In this document: positions 9,554 through 18,726 of the stretch, in pieces | Layout of the letters: every line of letters starts with the position of its first letter | Position numbering within the stretch: the first letter of the stretch is position 1 | From: a virus | Strand: one strand, 5' to 3' | DNA: 64,000 nt | Virus record (IMG/VR): IMGVR_UViG_3300031963_000003 | Coordinates: 124,001 to 188,000 of that record | Notes under the pieces: generated by a model | What the model was told of the DNA's origin: nothing | The model's input: the letters and a program-made list of their open reading frames with translations, nothing else | Databases searched by the model: none | Position numbers and translations under genes: made by a program

Positions 9554-10492
9554 ATGCCATCAGTTGCCATTGAATACAAACCTGTTATTGACATCCTTGA
9601 AGATATTCTTGGTGACTGTAGAATGCACAACGAATACAAAGGACAGTTGGCGTTTGATTGTCCAGTATGTTCCCACGAAATCAAAGGATTAGACCACGGT
9701 GATGGTAAAGGTAACTTGGAAATCAATTACAAAATGTTGGTTTATAAGTGTTGGTCATGTTCTGAATTATACAATACCCATGGCTCGGTTTACAAACTCA
9801 TAAAAAAATATGGAAACGAAAAACATCTAAAAAGATATGAGTTATTAAAACCTGATGAGGTAGAACTTGTGGTAAAACAATTCAAACAAGTTGAATTACC
9901 CAAAGAATTTATTGCACTTAACAATCCAAGTGACGGTGTTAAATTGACTCACCACTATAGACAAGCCATGGCGTATCTAAAAAAGAGAAACGTTACTGAC
10001 AAAATAATAAGAAAACACAATATAGGGTTTGCATTCTCAGGACCATATGAGAATAGAATAATAATTCCATCTTATAATGAATGGAGACAAATCAATTACT
10101 TTGTTGCACGTTCATTTTTGTCAAAAACTAAATTAAAATATAAAAATCCTGACGTACAAAAAGAGACAATTATTTTTAATGAAAGTTTGATAGATTGGTC
10201 AAAAAAAATTTATTTAGTCGAGGGTGCGTTTGACTCTATTTTTTTAGATAATGCCGTCCCAATGTTAGGTAAGTACATAAGTGATTTACTCTTTAATAAA
10301 ATATATGACCTTAGATGTGAAGTGACAATATTGTTAGATGGTGATGCGTGGGACGACGCAGAAAAATTATATCACAAATTAAATTGTGGTAAACTATTGG
10401 GTAAGATAAACATCGTGAAACTACCTAAAGACAAAGACATTGCAGATTTACAAGGAAACTTAACCGAATACAAAGAATTTAAATTAGATTAA
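9554..10492 (+). CDS. DnaG-type primase (zinc ribbon plus TOPRIM)
   Basis: 312 residues from the ATG at 9554; the in-frame ATG at 9512 lies in the terminator/promoter region and is rejected. A four-Cys zinc ribbon (C36, C39, C66, C69) is followed by a TOPRIM domain with the glutamate of YLVEGAFDS (about E223) and the DxD of LLDGDAWDD (D262, D264). This matches the short phage primases that lay RNA primers for lagging-strand synthesis. No helicase domain is fused. It heads a replication/recombination operon, with 1 bp to the next gene. Confidence 0.8.
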   Translation: MPSVAIEYKPVIDILEDILGDCRMHNEYKGQLAFDCPVCSHEIKGLDHGDGKGNLEINYKMLVYKCWSCSELYNTHGSVYKLIKKYGNEKHLKRYELLKPDEVELVVKQFKQVELPKEFIALNNPSDGVKLTHHYRQAMAYLKKRNVTDKIIRKHNIGFAFSGPYENRIIIPSYNEWRQINYFVARSFLSKTKLKYKNPDVQKETIIFNESLIDWSKKIYLVEGAFDSIFLDNAVPMLGKYISDLLFNKIYDLRCEVTILLDGDAWDDAEKLYHKLNCGKLLGKINIVKLPKDKDIADLQGNLTEYKEFKLD

Positions 10493-10493
10493 A

Positions 10494-11348
10494 ATGAATT
10501 TAACAGAAATAGCACAGGAAATCAGAGAGTGTGTTGAAATTAGAAAAAAGGAGTTAGAACTTACTTTTTATGAAGATGAACACATTTATTTTATGAGAGA
10601 TTTAGATGGAAAACATAGAAATAATTTTCCATCCGTATCAAAAGTCATTAAAAAATTTTACATCCCATTTGATGCAGAATCTAAAGCTTACCAAATGACA
10701 GATGGTGACGAGGAAGAAACTCGTTTATTGTTAGAAAAATGGAAGAAAGCGGGTGATTACTCTACAAATTTAGGTAGTAGGGTTCATTACATGTTAGAAA
10801 CTGATTTAGTTGGTAGATATGGTAATTATAAAGATGTGAGACAACCAATTTTTGAATGTGACAATCAACAAATCATGAAGAGTGACAGTATGATATCAGC
10901 GGGTAAAGATTTTTTAACCTTGATGGAAGAAAGAGGTGCGGTACTCTTAGATACTGAAATGGTGTTGGGTGACCCTGAACTAGGATATGTTGGTCAACCT
11001 GATAAATGCTGGCTGATGATGAACAAACAAAAAGACGGATTTGGAATTGTTGTTACGGATTGGAAAACAAACCAAGAAAAGAATTTTCAAATACAACCCT
11101 ATACTTCAAAAATGTTACACCCTTTTGAAAACTATTATGATACCGCTCTAAGTCACTATTATGTTCAACTACCATTGTATGGTAAACTATTATTAAAAAT
11201 GTTGGAAGGTAGTAAGTTTTCAGATATCAAATTATTAGGTTGTGTCATTACACATCTTAAAGATAATGGGACGTTTACGGAATACAAAGTCCCATCGGAC
11301 ATGACCAATTCGATTTTACAAATGGATATAAAAAAATACTTAAAATGA
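10494..11348 (+). CDS. RecB/Cas4-like PD-(D/E)XK nuclease
   Basis: 284 residues. The motif order fits the RecB-like nuclease superfamily: H98 in RVHYMLE, E155, D170 in GQPD, then DWK (189-191) and the C-terminal QLPLY motif (225-229). Such nucleases process DNA ends. Its place between the primase and the gp47-like subunit (4-bp overlap) supports a role in phage recombination or host DNA degradation. Confidence 0.7.
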   Translation: MNLTEIAQEIRECVEIRKKELELTFYEDEHIYFMRDLDGKHRNNFPSVSKVIKKFYIPFDAESKAYQMTDGDEEETRLLLEKWKKAGDYSTNLGSRVHYMLETDLVGRYGNYKDVRQPIFECDNQQIMKSDSMISAGKDFLTLMEERGAVLLDTEMVLGDPELGYVGQPDKCWLMMNKQKDGFGIVVTDWKTNQEKNFQIQPYTSKMLHPFENYYDTALSHYYVQLPLYGKLLLKMLEGSKFSDIKLLGCVITHLKDNGTFTEYKVPSDMTNSILQMDIKKYLK

Positions 11349-12151
11349 TAAGAAAAATTATACACATATCTGATTTACACATCAGGACCTTTCAATTACA
11401 TGACATGTATAAGAAACAATTCAAGATGGTAATTGACGATGCGATGAGAAGAGTGGAAGATTGTAATTACGATGAGATAAGAGTGGTCATTACTGGTGAC
11501 ATTGCTCATCAAAAAATTAATATCTCAAACGAACAAATGATGCTCACATCTTGGTTCCTAACACAGTTACACGAAAACATCGGACCTGTTATAATAATAC
11601 CAGGAAACCATGATTTTTTAGAAAATAATGTGAGTAGATTGGATAGTATTACCCCAATTGTTGAAATGTTGAATAATGAAAATGTCAAATATTTCAAAAA
11701 CAGTGGGGTATATGAGGATGAGAACATTAATTGGGTGGTTTACTCTTTATATCAACACAATCAAAAACCCGATTTTGAAAAAGAGGATAATAAATTTTAT
11801 GTTGGTTTATTTCATGGACCAATACAAGGTTTGTCCACTGATTTAGGGTTCGAGTTTGAAAATGCCTACTCACCATTAAACTTTGTTGGTTTGGATTTAT
11901 TACTTTGTGGTGATATCCATAAAAGACAAATGTTTGACTTACCCAACGGAGGTAAAGCTATCATGATTGGTTCTCTGATTCAACAAAATTTTGGTGAGAC
12001 AGTTAATTATCACGGATACGGTGTTTATGACGTGGTAAACGATGAATACCATACTTATGATATAGAGAATGAACAACCTTTTCTACATTTCTCCATATCT
12101 GACATATTAGATATTGACAATGAATCAGAAAAACTACTTAATATTAGATAA
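11345..12151 (+). CDS. gp47/SbcD-like recombination nuclease subunit
   Basis: 268 residues, calcineurin-like metallophosphoesterase with all metal motifs: D10-x-H12 (ISDLH), GD (D52) and H55, GNHD (88-90), H157 in LFHGP, and GDIH (D190, H192). Together with the gp46-like ATPase at 13539 it should form the Mre11/Rad50-type complex used for recombination-dependent replication in T4-like phages. It overlaps the upstream nuclease by 4 bp and the downstream coiled-coil gene by about 32 bp. Confidence 0.85.
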   Translation: MIRKIIHISDLHIRTFQLHDMYKKQFKMVIDDAMRRVEDCNYDEIRVVITGDIAHQKINISNEQMMLTSWFLTQLHENIGPVIIIPGNHDFLENNVSRLDSITPIVEMLNNENVKYFKNSGVYEDENINWVVYSLYQHNQKPDFEKEDNKFYVGLFHGPIQGLSTDLGFEFENAYSPLNFVGLDLLLCGDIHKRQMFDLPNGGKAIMIGSLIQQNFGETVNYHGYGVYDVVNDEYHTYDIENEQPFLHFSISDILDIDNESEKLLNIR

Positions 12152-12635
12152 TGAATTCATAAAGTATTGTGAATTAAACAAAATTGAGAATCCTCAAGAA
12201 TTTGCGGAACAAGTTTTTAAAAAAGGTTTCAATATTGTAAAGTACGGTGAAGTACCATTTGGATTTTCATCTGGTGAAAAGATAGTAGAGAAGGAAGTAA
12301 TCAAAGAAATTATTAAAGAGATTCCCGTAGATAGGATAATTGAAAAACCAATTGAAATTATTCGAGAAGTTATTAAAGAGGTACCTGTTGAAGTTATTAA
12401 AGAGGTACCGGTGGAGATAAAAGGGGATACTCAGATTGTAGTAAGAGAGGTTATAAAAGAAGTCCCAATTGAAAAGATTATTGAGGTAAAAAATGACGAA
12501 GAATTAAACACTTTAAAAGTTGAAAATGAGAAATTAAAGTCTGAATTGGAAAGTCTAACAAAATCATTAGAGGGTCTCGGCAGAAAGGGTAAATTTATGA
12601 AGGACAGTAACCTCTCATCTTTATATGGTGAATAA
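12120..12635 (+). CDS. Coiled-coil protein with Val-Lys-Glu-Pro repeats
   Basis: 171 residues from the ATG at 12120 (a TTG two codons upstream is an alternative). A small N-terminal domain of about 45 residues is followed by charged repeats of the type IKEVPVE/IREVIKE (about 55-120) and a C-terminal coiled coil. Function unknown. Its place between the two recombination subunits gp47 and gp46 hints at an accessory or scaffold role. Confidence 0.65.
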   Translation: MNQKNYLILDNEFIKYCELNKIENPQEFAEQVFKKGFNIVKYGEVPFGFSSGEKIVEKEVIKEIIKEIPVDRIIEKPIEIIREVIKEVPVEVIKEVPVEIKGDTQIVVREVIKEVPIEKIIEVKNDEELNTLKVENEKLKSELESLTKSLEGLGRKGKFMKDSNLSSLYGE

Positions 12636-12683
12636 TTTTTTTATTGATTTTTTTTTCATATATTTTATAAAATACATTCAAAC

Positions 12684-13028
12684 ATGACAAACATTTTTAT
12701 TTGGATTATGGCAGCATATGGAATGAGCACTATAATCGTTTACGGTTCTATTTTTGACTCTGTAAGAGATTCCATACATAATTGGGCCAAAAATGAATAC
12801 GCTCCTTTACAAGGAGTTGGAAATTTTATTTCAGGATTGATTAGTTGTATGTTATGTACATCAACATGGGTTGGATTCTTCTTTTCAATCTGTCTCGGGG
12901 GAATGACAACTCATTTTGGTATTCATTGGTTACCATCTATTTTCTTTGACGGTATGTTTACCGCGGGAAGTGTATGGGCTATAAATGGAATAGTTGAATT
13001 CTTTGAAGAAAGTAGATTCAATAAATAA
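12684..13028 (+). CDS. Small integral membrane protein, DUF1360-like
   Basis: 114 residues with hydrophobic segments at about 4-22, 44-66 and 82-102. The loop motif CMLCTSTWVGFF resembles the CxxC-x3-W signature of the DUF1360 membrane family. An AT-rich leader with a TATATTTT box (12659-12666) precedes it, so it may have its own weak promoter. Function unknown. Confidence 0.6.
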   Translation: MTNIFIWIMAAYGMSTIIVYGSIFDSVRDSIHNWAKNEYAPLQGVGNFISGLISCMLCTSTWVGFFFSICLGGMTTHFGIHWLPSIFFDGMFTAGSVWAINGIVEFFEESRFNK

Positions 13029-13056
13029 ACCCTGACGGGATGTTCAAAAATTTTAA

Positions 13057-13563
13057 ATGGGTTACATAAAAAGAAGTTTTGATGACACTGAAGTAAGAAA
13101 TTTTGCTAAAATTTTCATTAAAGAAGTTTTTAACATTTTGTTCGAGTCACATCCTAATTCAAAAGCAATTGATTTAATTTGTGTTGACGATAATTCATTT
13201 GGTGTGGAGTTGGAAAGAGGGGGTTGGATTGGTGATTTTTGGGAGAATGAATATTCCTTGATTAGTGGTTATGATTTTAGGACTGTTAATATTCCAATAC
13301 GGAAGGTAAAGTATTGGTACGATAAAGTAGGTGATACTATAACCCCAAACAAAAATAAGCATTGGTTTATTAGAACAAACAGAGATTTTACTCAAGTTAT
13401 ATTAATAAAACCAACCACAATTAAGAATAAAGACAAAATACTTTTCACAGAATTCAAACCAAACAATAGTGAAGAGATAGAAAAATGGATGTCATTTAAA
13501 AAAGAACACGTTCAAACCTATAACTTAAAGAAGAACAAATGGACACTACAAAGAAAGAAGTAA
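13057..13563 (+). CDS. Hypothetical protein, 168 residues
   Basis: Soluble mixed alpha/beta protein with a Trp-rich middle (RGGWIGDFW) and a Lys-rich C-terminus. No family recognised. Its last 25 bp overlap the start of the gp46-like gene, so the two are likely translated together. Confidence 0.55.
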   Translation: MGYIKRSFDDTEVRNFAKIFIKEVFNILFESHPNSKAIDLICVDDNSFGVELERGGWIGDFWENEYSLISGYDFRTVNIPIRKVKYWYDKVGDTITPNKNKHWFIRTNRDFTQVILIKPTTIKNKDKILFTEFKPNNSEEIEKWMSFKKEHVQTYNLKKNKWTLQRKK

Positions 13564-15905
13564 CCAATCTTAAAAATCCCTACATTAAAGTTACATGGCA
13601 GGATACACATGAGAACTTCACCTCTGAAAAACTCAATAGAGTTAAATCATATTTTCAAAAGAAATACAACACAAAGTACGTTCAAATTATAACTAAAGTT
13701 ATATCCAATGATGACCAAACAAAATTAGCGTCATTAGACATAACAGAAAATATTTCTGATTTTCAGTACCAAAAAACTTTGATGAAAGATTTCGTTGAGG
13801 AGAATGAAATCAATATATCATTAGAAAGACTTAATAATCTTGACAATAAAGTAAATGAAGAATTCATCCGTAAAAACGGTGATAGAATCAAATACACTAA
13901 ATGGTATATCAAAAAGGTTGAATTTTCAAATTTCCTGTCCTATGGGGGAAACAATGAGATTGATTTTACCATATTACCCGGCATCACAGTTGTAGAATCT
14001 ACACCCAAAAATTTTGGTGGTAAGTCAACTGCAACAGTTGATTTAATGATGTTTTTATTTTTTAATAAAACCACAAAAACTAAAACCAATTCAGAAATTT
14101 TCAATAGGTTCAGTAACAATGACGAAGTAAAAGTTAAGGGATACATAACCATAGACAATGAGGACTACATTATTGAGAGAATAAGCTCACGTAAGAAAAC
14201 AAAAAGTGGTGATTATACCGTCACAAATAAATTGGATTTTTATAAAAAAAATCAAGATGGTACGATTGAAAATTTAACAGGTGAACAACGTAGAGAAACT
14301 GAAGATTTTATAACAAAGGCAATCGGCACAGAGGAAGATTTTCTATCAACAATATTAACAACTGGAAATAATTTAGAAGAACTCATTGAATCAAAACCTA
14401 CTGCAAGAGGTTTAATACTTACAAAGTTTTTAGGTTTAGAAATTCTTAAAGAAAAAGAAGAAATCTGTAAAACAATTCAAAGTGAATGGAGTAAAAAATT
14501 GATTTCCAATAATCATAATATGAATGATTTGGAAACAGAGATTACTTCTTTTCAAGAAGGTATCGATGAAAACAAATCAGAAATATCTAGATTAGAAATT
14601 GAAACAACAAAAACTCAGTCAACCTTAAAAAATGCGGAAAATAAAAGAGATGATTTGTTGTCAAAAAGAAACACAGATATTGACCAAGATTTAATTCGTA
14701 CCAATACAAGTCAAATAAAGGTTGATATTAGTAATTTGGAAAAACAAAAACAAGTTTCAATTACTAACGCCGATTCTGTTAATGTAAAAGAACCTTCACA
14801 GTTTTATCTTGAGGAAAATCATTTGTTACTAAAAGATGAAATGAATGGAATAGTTGTGGAAGGTAGAGTAAATGCTGACTCCATTAAACGAAACGAAGAA
14901 CTAATAAAACAATTAGAGGAAGGACAAATATGTCCGACCTGTAAAAGAGCATTAGCTGAGGTTGACCACACTGATGAAATAAATAAATTAAAAGAATTGG
15001 TCGAATCAATTAGGAAAATTCAAACAGATAATCGTAAGAAGTATGATGAATTAACTGAAAAGGAAAAGGTCTTTATTGATTTGAAAAAAGAGTACGATGG
15101 GTACGAAAAAAACAAAATTAAAAAGACAAGGTATGAGTTGGAGGTCGAGCAGAAAAAAATAGAAATTGAAAAGTTACAAACAAAACTTGATAACTATGAC
15201 CGCAACAAACAAAAGTTAGAAGAGAATCAAAGAATAGATGCTGAAATTGTGGGTTTAAAGTCTCAAATTGAAACCCTCAATGCAAATCTAAGAAGTTATG
15301 GCACTACTATTGAAAGATTAAAAAATCAGAATCAAACTTTAACTGAAAAAATTGAAACTAATAAGGATTTAATTAGAAAGATAAAAGTTGAAAATGAAAC
15401 TCAATCTATCTTCAAGGTTTACCTAACCGTTTTCGGTAAGAATGGAATCTCAAAGGTTATTTTAAAAAATATGGTCCCACTAATTAACCAAGAGTTGTAC
15501 AGACTTTTAGTTGATAGTTGTCACTTTATTTTAGAATTGAACATCAACGAGAGAAACGAGGTTGAATTTATAATGATTGATACTGAAACTAGAGTAGTAA
15601 AACCACTCGTTAGTGGTTCGGGTTATGAAAGAACTATTTCATCACTTGCCCTTCGAAGCGTATTAACCAAGATATCGTCATTACCCAAACCAAATATTGT
15701 TGTAATGGATGAAGTATTTGGTAAAATTGCGGATGAGAATTTGGAAATGGTGGGAGAGTTCTTCAAAAAAATTAAAGATTATTTTGAACACATATTTGTT
15801 ATTTCCCATAACCCATTAATTAGAAACTGGTCGGACAATTTGGTTATGGTCAAAAAAGATAACAACATTAGTTCAATTGATTTTATCACACCAAAAATTT
15901 CTTAA
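13539..15905 (+). CDS. gp46/SbcC/Rad50-like ATPase
   Basis: 788 residues. An extra 120-residue N-terminal segment precedes the ABC-type head. The P-loop region PKNFGGKST (156-164) has Pro where the GxxxxGK[ST] rule expects Gly or Ala. Long coiled coils flank a zinc hook CPTC (C465, C468); the signature-like SGSGYERT is near residue 690 and Walker B VVMDEVF near 722. It partners the gp47-like nuclease to process DNA ends. The start at 13539 overlaps the previous gene; an internal start near residue 119 would remove the extension, but the frame reads as coding throughout. Confidence 0.85.
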   Translation: MDTTKKEVTNLKNPYIKVTWQDTHENFTSEKLNRVKSYFQKKYNTKYVQIITKVISNDDQTKLASLDITENISDFQYQKTLMKDFVEENEINISLERLNNLDNKVNEEFIRKNGDRIKYTKWYIKKVEFSNFLSYGGNNEIDFTILPGITVVESTPKNFGGKSTATVDLMMFLFFNKTTKTKTNSEIFNRFSNNDEVKVKGYITIDNEDYIIERISSRKKTKSGDYTVTNKLDFYKKNQDGTIENLTGEQRRETEDFITKAIGTEEDFLSTILTTGNNLEELIESKPTARGLILTKFLGLEILKEKEEICKTIQSEWSKKLISNNHNMNDLETEITSFQEGIDENKSEISRLEIETTKTQSTLKNAENKRDDLLSKRNTDIDQDLIRTNTSQIKVDISNLEKQKQVSITNADSVNVKEPSQFYLEENHLLLKDEMNGIVVEGRVNADSIKRNEELIKQLEEGQICPTCKRALAEVDHTDEINKLKELVESIRKIQTDNRKKYDELTEKEKVFIDLKKEYDGYEKNKIKKTRYELEVEQKKIEIEKLQTKLDNYDRNKQKLEENQRIDAEIVGLKSQIETLNANLRSYGTTIERLKNQNQTLTEKIETNKDLIRKIKVENETQSIFKVYLTVFGKNGISKVILKNMVPLINQELYRLLVDSCHFILELNINERNEVEFIMIDTETRVVKPLVSGSGYERTISSLALRSVLTKISSLPKPNIVVMDEVFGKIADENLEMVGEFFKKIKDYFEHIFVISHNPLIRNWSDNLVMVKKDNNISSIDFITPKIS

Positions 15906-15944
15906 TATCACTTTTTTTTCTTAGATTTAAAAAAAATAATTCAC

Positions 15945-16619
15945 ATGAACAGTAAACTATATAAAGACTTCGGACTATTCGCTAAGGACAAAGGGATTAG
16001 CGGTTTAAATTTACATCACTACAACAAACAAGTTGAAGACAGTTTAACTCCATACATATTGGAAGAGAGACAAATGAACGTAACCGTGATGGATGTATTC
16101 TCACGATTGATGATGGAAAGAATCATATGGGTTGCGGGTGTTGTAAACGATAACATGTCGACAGTGGTTCAAGCTCAACTTATGTTTTTAGACAGTATCG
16201 ATAATACTGATATCACAATGCACATTGATAGTCCTGGTGGTTCTGTAAAAAGTGGATTATCAATGGTGGATGTAATGGATTATATCAACTCGGATATTCG
16301 TACAATCAACACTGGAATGGCAGCATCTATGGGTTCGGTTTTACTTGGTGCGGGTACAAAAGGTAAGAGATGTTCACTAAGATTCAGTAGAACAATGTTA
16401 CATCAGTCTTCAGGAGGTTTTGAAGGTAATATTCAGGATGCTAAGATTAATATGAAAGAATGGGAAAAATTAAATAAAATTCTATTTGACCTATTGGGTG
16501 AATATTGTAACAAACCATCCGAAGTTGTCATGGAGGATGCGTCGAGAGATTTGTGGTTATCATCAGAAGATGCGTTGAGTTATGGCATTATCGATGAGAT
16601 AATTAGAAAGAAAAAATAA
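15945..16619 (+). CDS. clpP: ClpP-like serine protease
   Basis: 224 residues, S14 family with an apparently intact triad: S128 in MAASMGS, H153 in MLHQSSGG, D202 in the segment before LWLSSEDALSYG. The oxyanion-type SPGGS (96-100) is present, along with about 45 extra N-terminal residues. It may work with the host Clp ATPase to remove proteins. Alternatively, since ClpP-fold enzymes also serve as prohead proteases in some phages, it could mature the capsid; the lack of capsid genes nearby argues against this. Confidence 0.85.
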   Translation: MNSKLYKDFGLFAKDKGISGLNLHHYNKQVEDSLTPYILEERQMNVTVMDVFSRLMMERIIWVAGVVNDNMSTVVQAQLMFLDSIDNTDITMHIDSPGGSVKSGLSMVDVMDYINSDIRTINTGMAASMGSVLLGAGTKGKRCSLRFSRTMLHQSSGGFEGNIQDAKINMKEWEKLNKILFDLLGEYCNKPSEVVMEDASRDLWLSSEDALSYGIIDEIIRKKK

Positions 16620-16629
16620 TTATTATTAA

Positions 16630-16636
16630 TATTTAT
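16630..16636 (+). promoter_or_regulatory. TATTTAT motif upstream of 16642
   Basis: TATTTAT 5 bp before the start of the spanin-like gene. Confidence 0.4.
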
Positions 16637-16641
16637 ATCAT

Positions 16642-17034
16642 ATGGACGAAAGACTTTTAAACGCAAAAGAAAATACAAATAAAATTGCAGGTTTTCTTGC
16701 AAAGAACTATAAAACCGTTTTAATGGTTGTGTTCGGGTTGTTCGTTCTGTATTGGATGATTTTCATTTTAACACCTCGAGTGGGTATGTCACCTGAAGAT
16801 AAGGCGAAGATTGATTCTTTGAATGTTGTAATTAATAACATGTATAAAGAACAAGAAATGTTAGACGATAAAATCGACAACATCAATAAAGAAATTGGAG
16901 AAGTTGATAATAGTATCGATAAAATTAAAAATCAAAAAACAATAGTAAAGGAAGTATATCATGAAAAAATTAATCGTGTTTCTAATTTTACTGAGCCAGA
17001 GCTTGATAGCTTTTTCTCAGACAGATACAAATAA
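16642..17034 (+). CDS. Inner-membrane spanin-like protein
   Basis: 130 residues: a short cytoplasmic N-terminus, one transmembrane helix (about 26-45), then a periplasmic Asp/Lys/Ile-rich coiled coil and a C-terminus ending LDSFFSDRYK. This is the layout of i-spanins, which link the inner to the outer membrane at lysis. The next gene starts inside its 3' end in another frame (74-bp overlap), the arrangement known from Rz/Rz1 pairs. Assignment rests on topology and gene overlap. Confidence 0.55.
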   Translation: MDERLLNAKENTNKIAGFLAKNYKTVLMVVFGLFVLYWMIFILTPRVGMSPEDKAKIDSLNVVINNMYKEQEMLDDKIDNINKEIGEVDNSIDKIKNQKTIVKEVYHEKINRVSNFTEPELDSFFSDRYK

Positions 17035-17389
17035 TAAAAATCGAACCCCCGAACCAGTAAAATGTTTACCGGTTTCTACATTTAAGTCAATTGCTAAAGA
17101 CTTATTAAGAGGTGATTCTGCGATTGCTGAATTGAAATTATCAAATGAACAAATCACAAAATTAGAGGAAAAGGTTTCACTGAAAGATAGTGTAATTGTT
17201 ACCATGCAGAAGAAAGAGGAAAATTATTTAACAATAATTAAATCTCAAGACGAAAAATATCAAATTTTAGAAAATCACACAAAAAATTTAGAATTACAGT
17301 TGAAGAAAGAAAAGGTGAAAAATAAGTTCAAAACCATCGTTGGGGGTGGACTTATTGCAATTTTATCCGTATTTTTAATCGTACAGTAA
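16961..17389 (+). CDS. Exported coiled-coil protein, possible spanin partner
   Basis: 142 residues with a Sec signal peptide (residues 1-20, likely cut after IAFS before QTD), a coiled coil (about 50-115) and a C-terminal hydrophobic helix (about 122-141). It is encoded partly within the preceding spanin-like gene. Unlike Rz1 it has no lipobox, so it would be anchored by the C-terminal helix instead. The pair may form a Bacteroidota-type lysis complex (inference). Confidence 0.5.
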   Translation: MKKLIVFLILLSQSLIAFSQTDTNNKNRTPEPVKCLPVSTFKSIAKDLLRGDSAIAELKLSNEQITKLEEKVSLKDSVIVTMQKKEENYLTIIKSQDEKYQILENHTKNLELQLKKEKVKNKFKTIVGGGLIAILSVFLIVQ

Positions 17390-17398
17390 TTTATTTGA

Positions 17399-17860
17399 AT
17401 GAAGACATATCTTTTATTTTTATTCGCGAATTTCGAAGACCACGAAGACATTGAATTTTTTTGTTTGGAAGTTCTTGGAGTTAGTCCAAAAATTGCCAAG
17501 GTTAGGTTTGTTATTGAAGATACGTCTAAAAGTATAATAGTTATATTTGAATCCGAATCAAATAGAAAAGAGCTCTCTGAAGAACTTCACAATATTATTT
17601 CTATGGAGGATGTGAAATTTTACTTCCTCTTCGAAAGAGAAAGTATATATAGTGCCAATTTACCTATACAGATGAAGGACTTTATGTTTAAGCCAAGTGA
17701 AGAATATAGTTCATTAAGGTTAGAATATAATAAAAAAGAAAACACCGAGAACCCTAACGAAACAATGGACCTTGATAATATTTTAGAGAAAATTGAACAG
17801 GAGGGGATAGACAGTTTGACTCCTGACGAAAAAAAATTCTTGGATGGCTTCCAAAATTGA
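17399..17860 (+). CDS. Hypothetical protein, 153 residues
   Basis: The N-terminal 95 residues look like a small alpha/beta domain. The C-terminal 30 residues (ILEKIEQEGIDSLTPDEKKF) resemble the short helical tail found at the end of some Bacteroidota rhomboid-family proteins. It lies between the lysis pair and the sigma factor. No function assigned. Confidence 0.55.
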   Translation: MKTYLLFLFANFEDHEDIEFFCLEVLGVSPKIAKVRFVIEDTSKSIIVIFESESNRKELSEELHNIISMEDVKFYFLFERESIYSANLPIQMKDFMFKPSEEYSSLRLEYNKKENTENPNETMDLDNILEKIEQEGIDSLTPDEKKFLDGFQN

Positions 17861-17904
17861 TTTTTTTTACATATTTTTACCCATGAACCACAAACCGAAC
17901 ATTC

Positions 17905-18717
17905 ATGGCCAAAACATTACTAATCAACACTGAAGAAATTCAGAACTACATCAAAGACATCCGAAAGATTAAGGTAATTACTCACCAAAGACAGGATGAA
18001 GTCTTCGAACTCTTAAAAAATAAAGACCTACCTAAGAAGGAAAGAGTCGATTTGTTAAACGAACTCGTAGTGGGTAATCTACGTTTTGTAATCACCGTCG
18101 CTAAATCATATCAAAACAATGGTATGGATTTAATTGATTTAATATCCGAAGGTAATATCGGTCTCATACGAGCCGCCGAAAGATTTGACCCTAACAGTGG
18201 TTACAAATTTATTTCATATGCTGTTTGGTGGATTAAACAATCTATTATGGCTTCTCTAAACGAGAATTCAAGGATGATAAGACTGCCGTCAAACATTATT
18301 CAGGAAAATCAAAAAAGAAAGAAAAATGAACAGTTAAATGTTGATGACCCTTTCTTTATCAATTATGAAGATAATGGGGCAGAAATAGTACTACCTCATT
18401 GTGTAAACTTGAATGATGAAATAAATGAAGAGGGAGACCAATTAATCGATACCATCATTAATGTCAACGCTGATAACCCTGAAGACATTTTAAATACGTC
18501 TGAAGAAATTAAAAAAAGAGTTTCTCAAATGCTTTCAATCCTTGACGATAGAGAAAAGGTCATTATTGAAAAGTCTTATGGGTTGAACGGTATTGAAATG
18601 AATTTAGAAGACTTGGGTGATGAATTCGGATGCACTAAAGAACGTATTAGACAACTACGTGATAAAGCACTAAAGAAACTTCGTAACGACAGTTATGGAT
18701 TATTAAACTATTTATAA
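17905..18717 (+). CDS. RNA polymerase sigma-70 family factor
   Basis: 270 residues. Region 2 is well preserved (about 52-118), including DLISEGNIGLIRAAERF and the -10 binding FISYAVWWIKQSI (102-114); region 4 carries a helix-turn-helix (about 237-260, CTKERIRQLRDKALKKL). Region 1.1 is missing and region 3 is short. It probably redirects host RNA polymerase to phage promoters, taking the role of T4 gp55, and could be the reader of the TATTTAT motif (inference). One copy of that motif overlaps its own stop codon. Confidence 0.9.
   Translation: MAKTLLINTEEIQNYIKDIRKIKVITHQRQDEVFELLKNKDLPKKERVDLLNELVVGNLRFVITVAKSYQNNGMDLIDLISEGNIGLIRAAERFDPNSGYKFISYAVWWIKQSIMASLNENSRMIRLPSNIIQENQKRKKNEQLNVDDPFFINYEDNGAEIVLPHCVNLNDEINEEGDQLIDTIINVNADNPEDILNTSEEIKKRVSQMLSILDDREKVIIEKSYGLNGIEMNLEDLGDEFGCTKERIRQLRDKALKKLRNDSYGLLNYL
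18709..18715 (+). promoter_or_regulatory. TATTTAT motif upstream of 18727
   Basis: TATTTAT inside the last codons of the sigma factor gene, 11 bp before the next start. Confidence 0.3.
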
Positions 18718-18726
18718 ATAAAAAAC

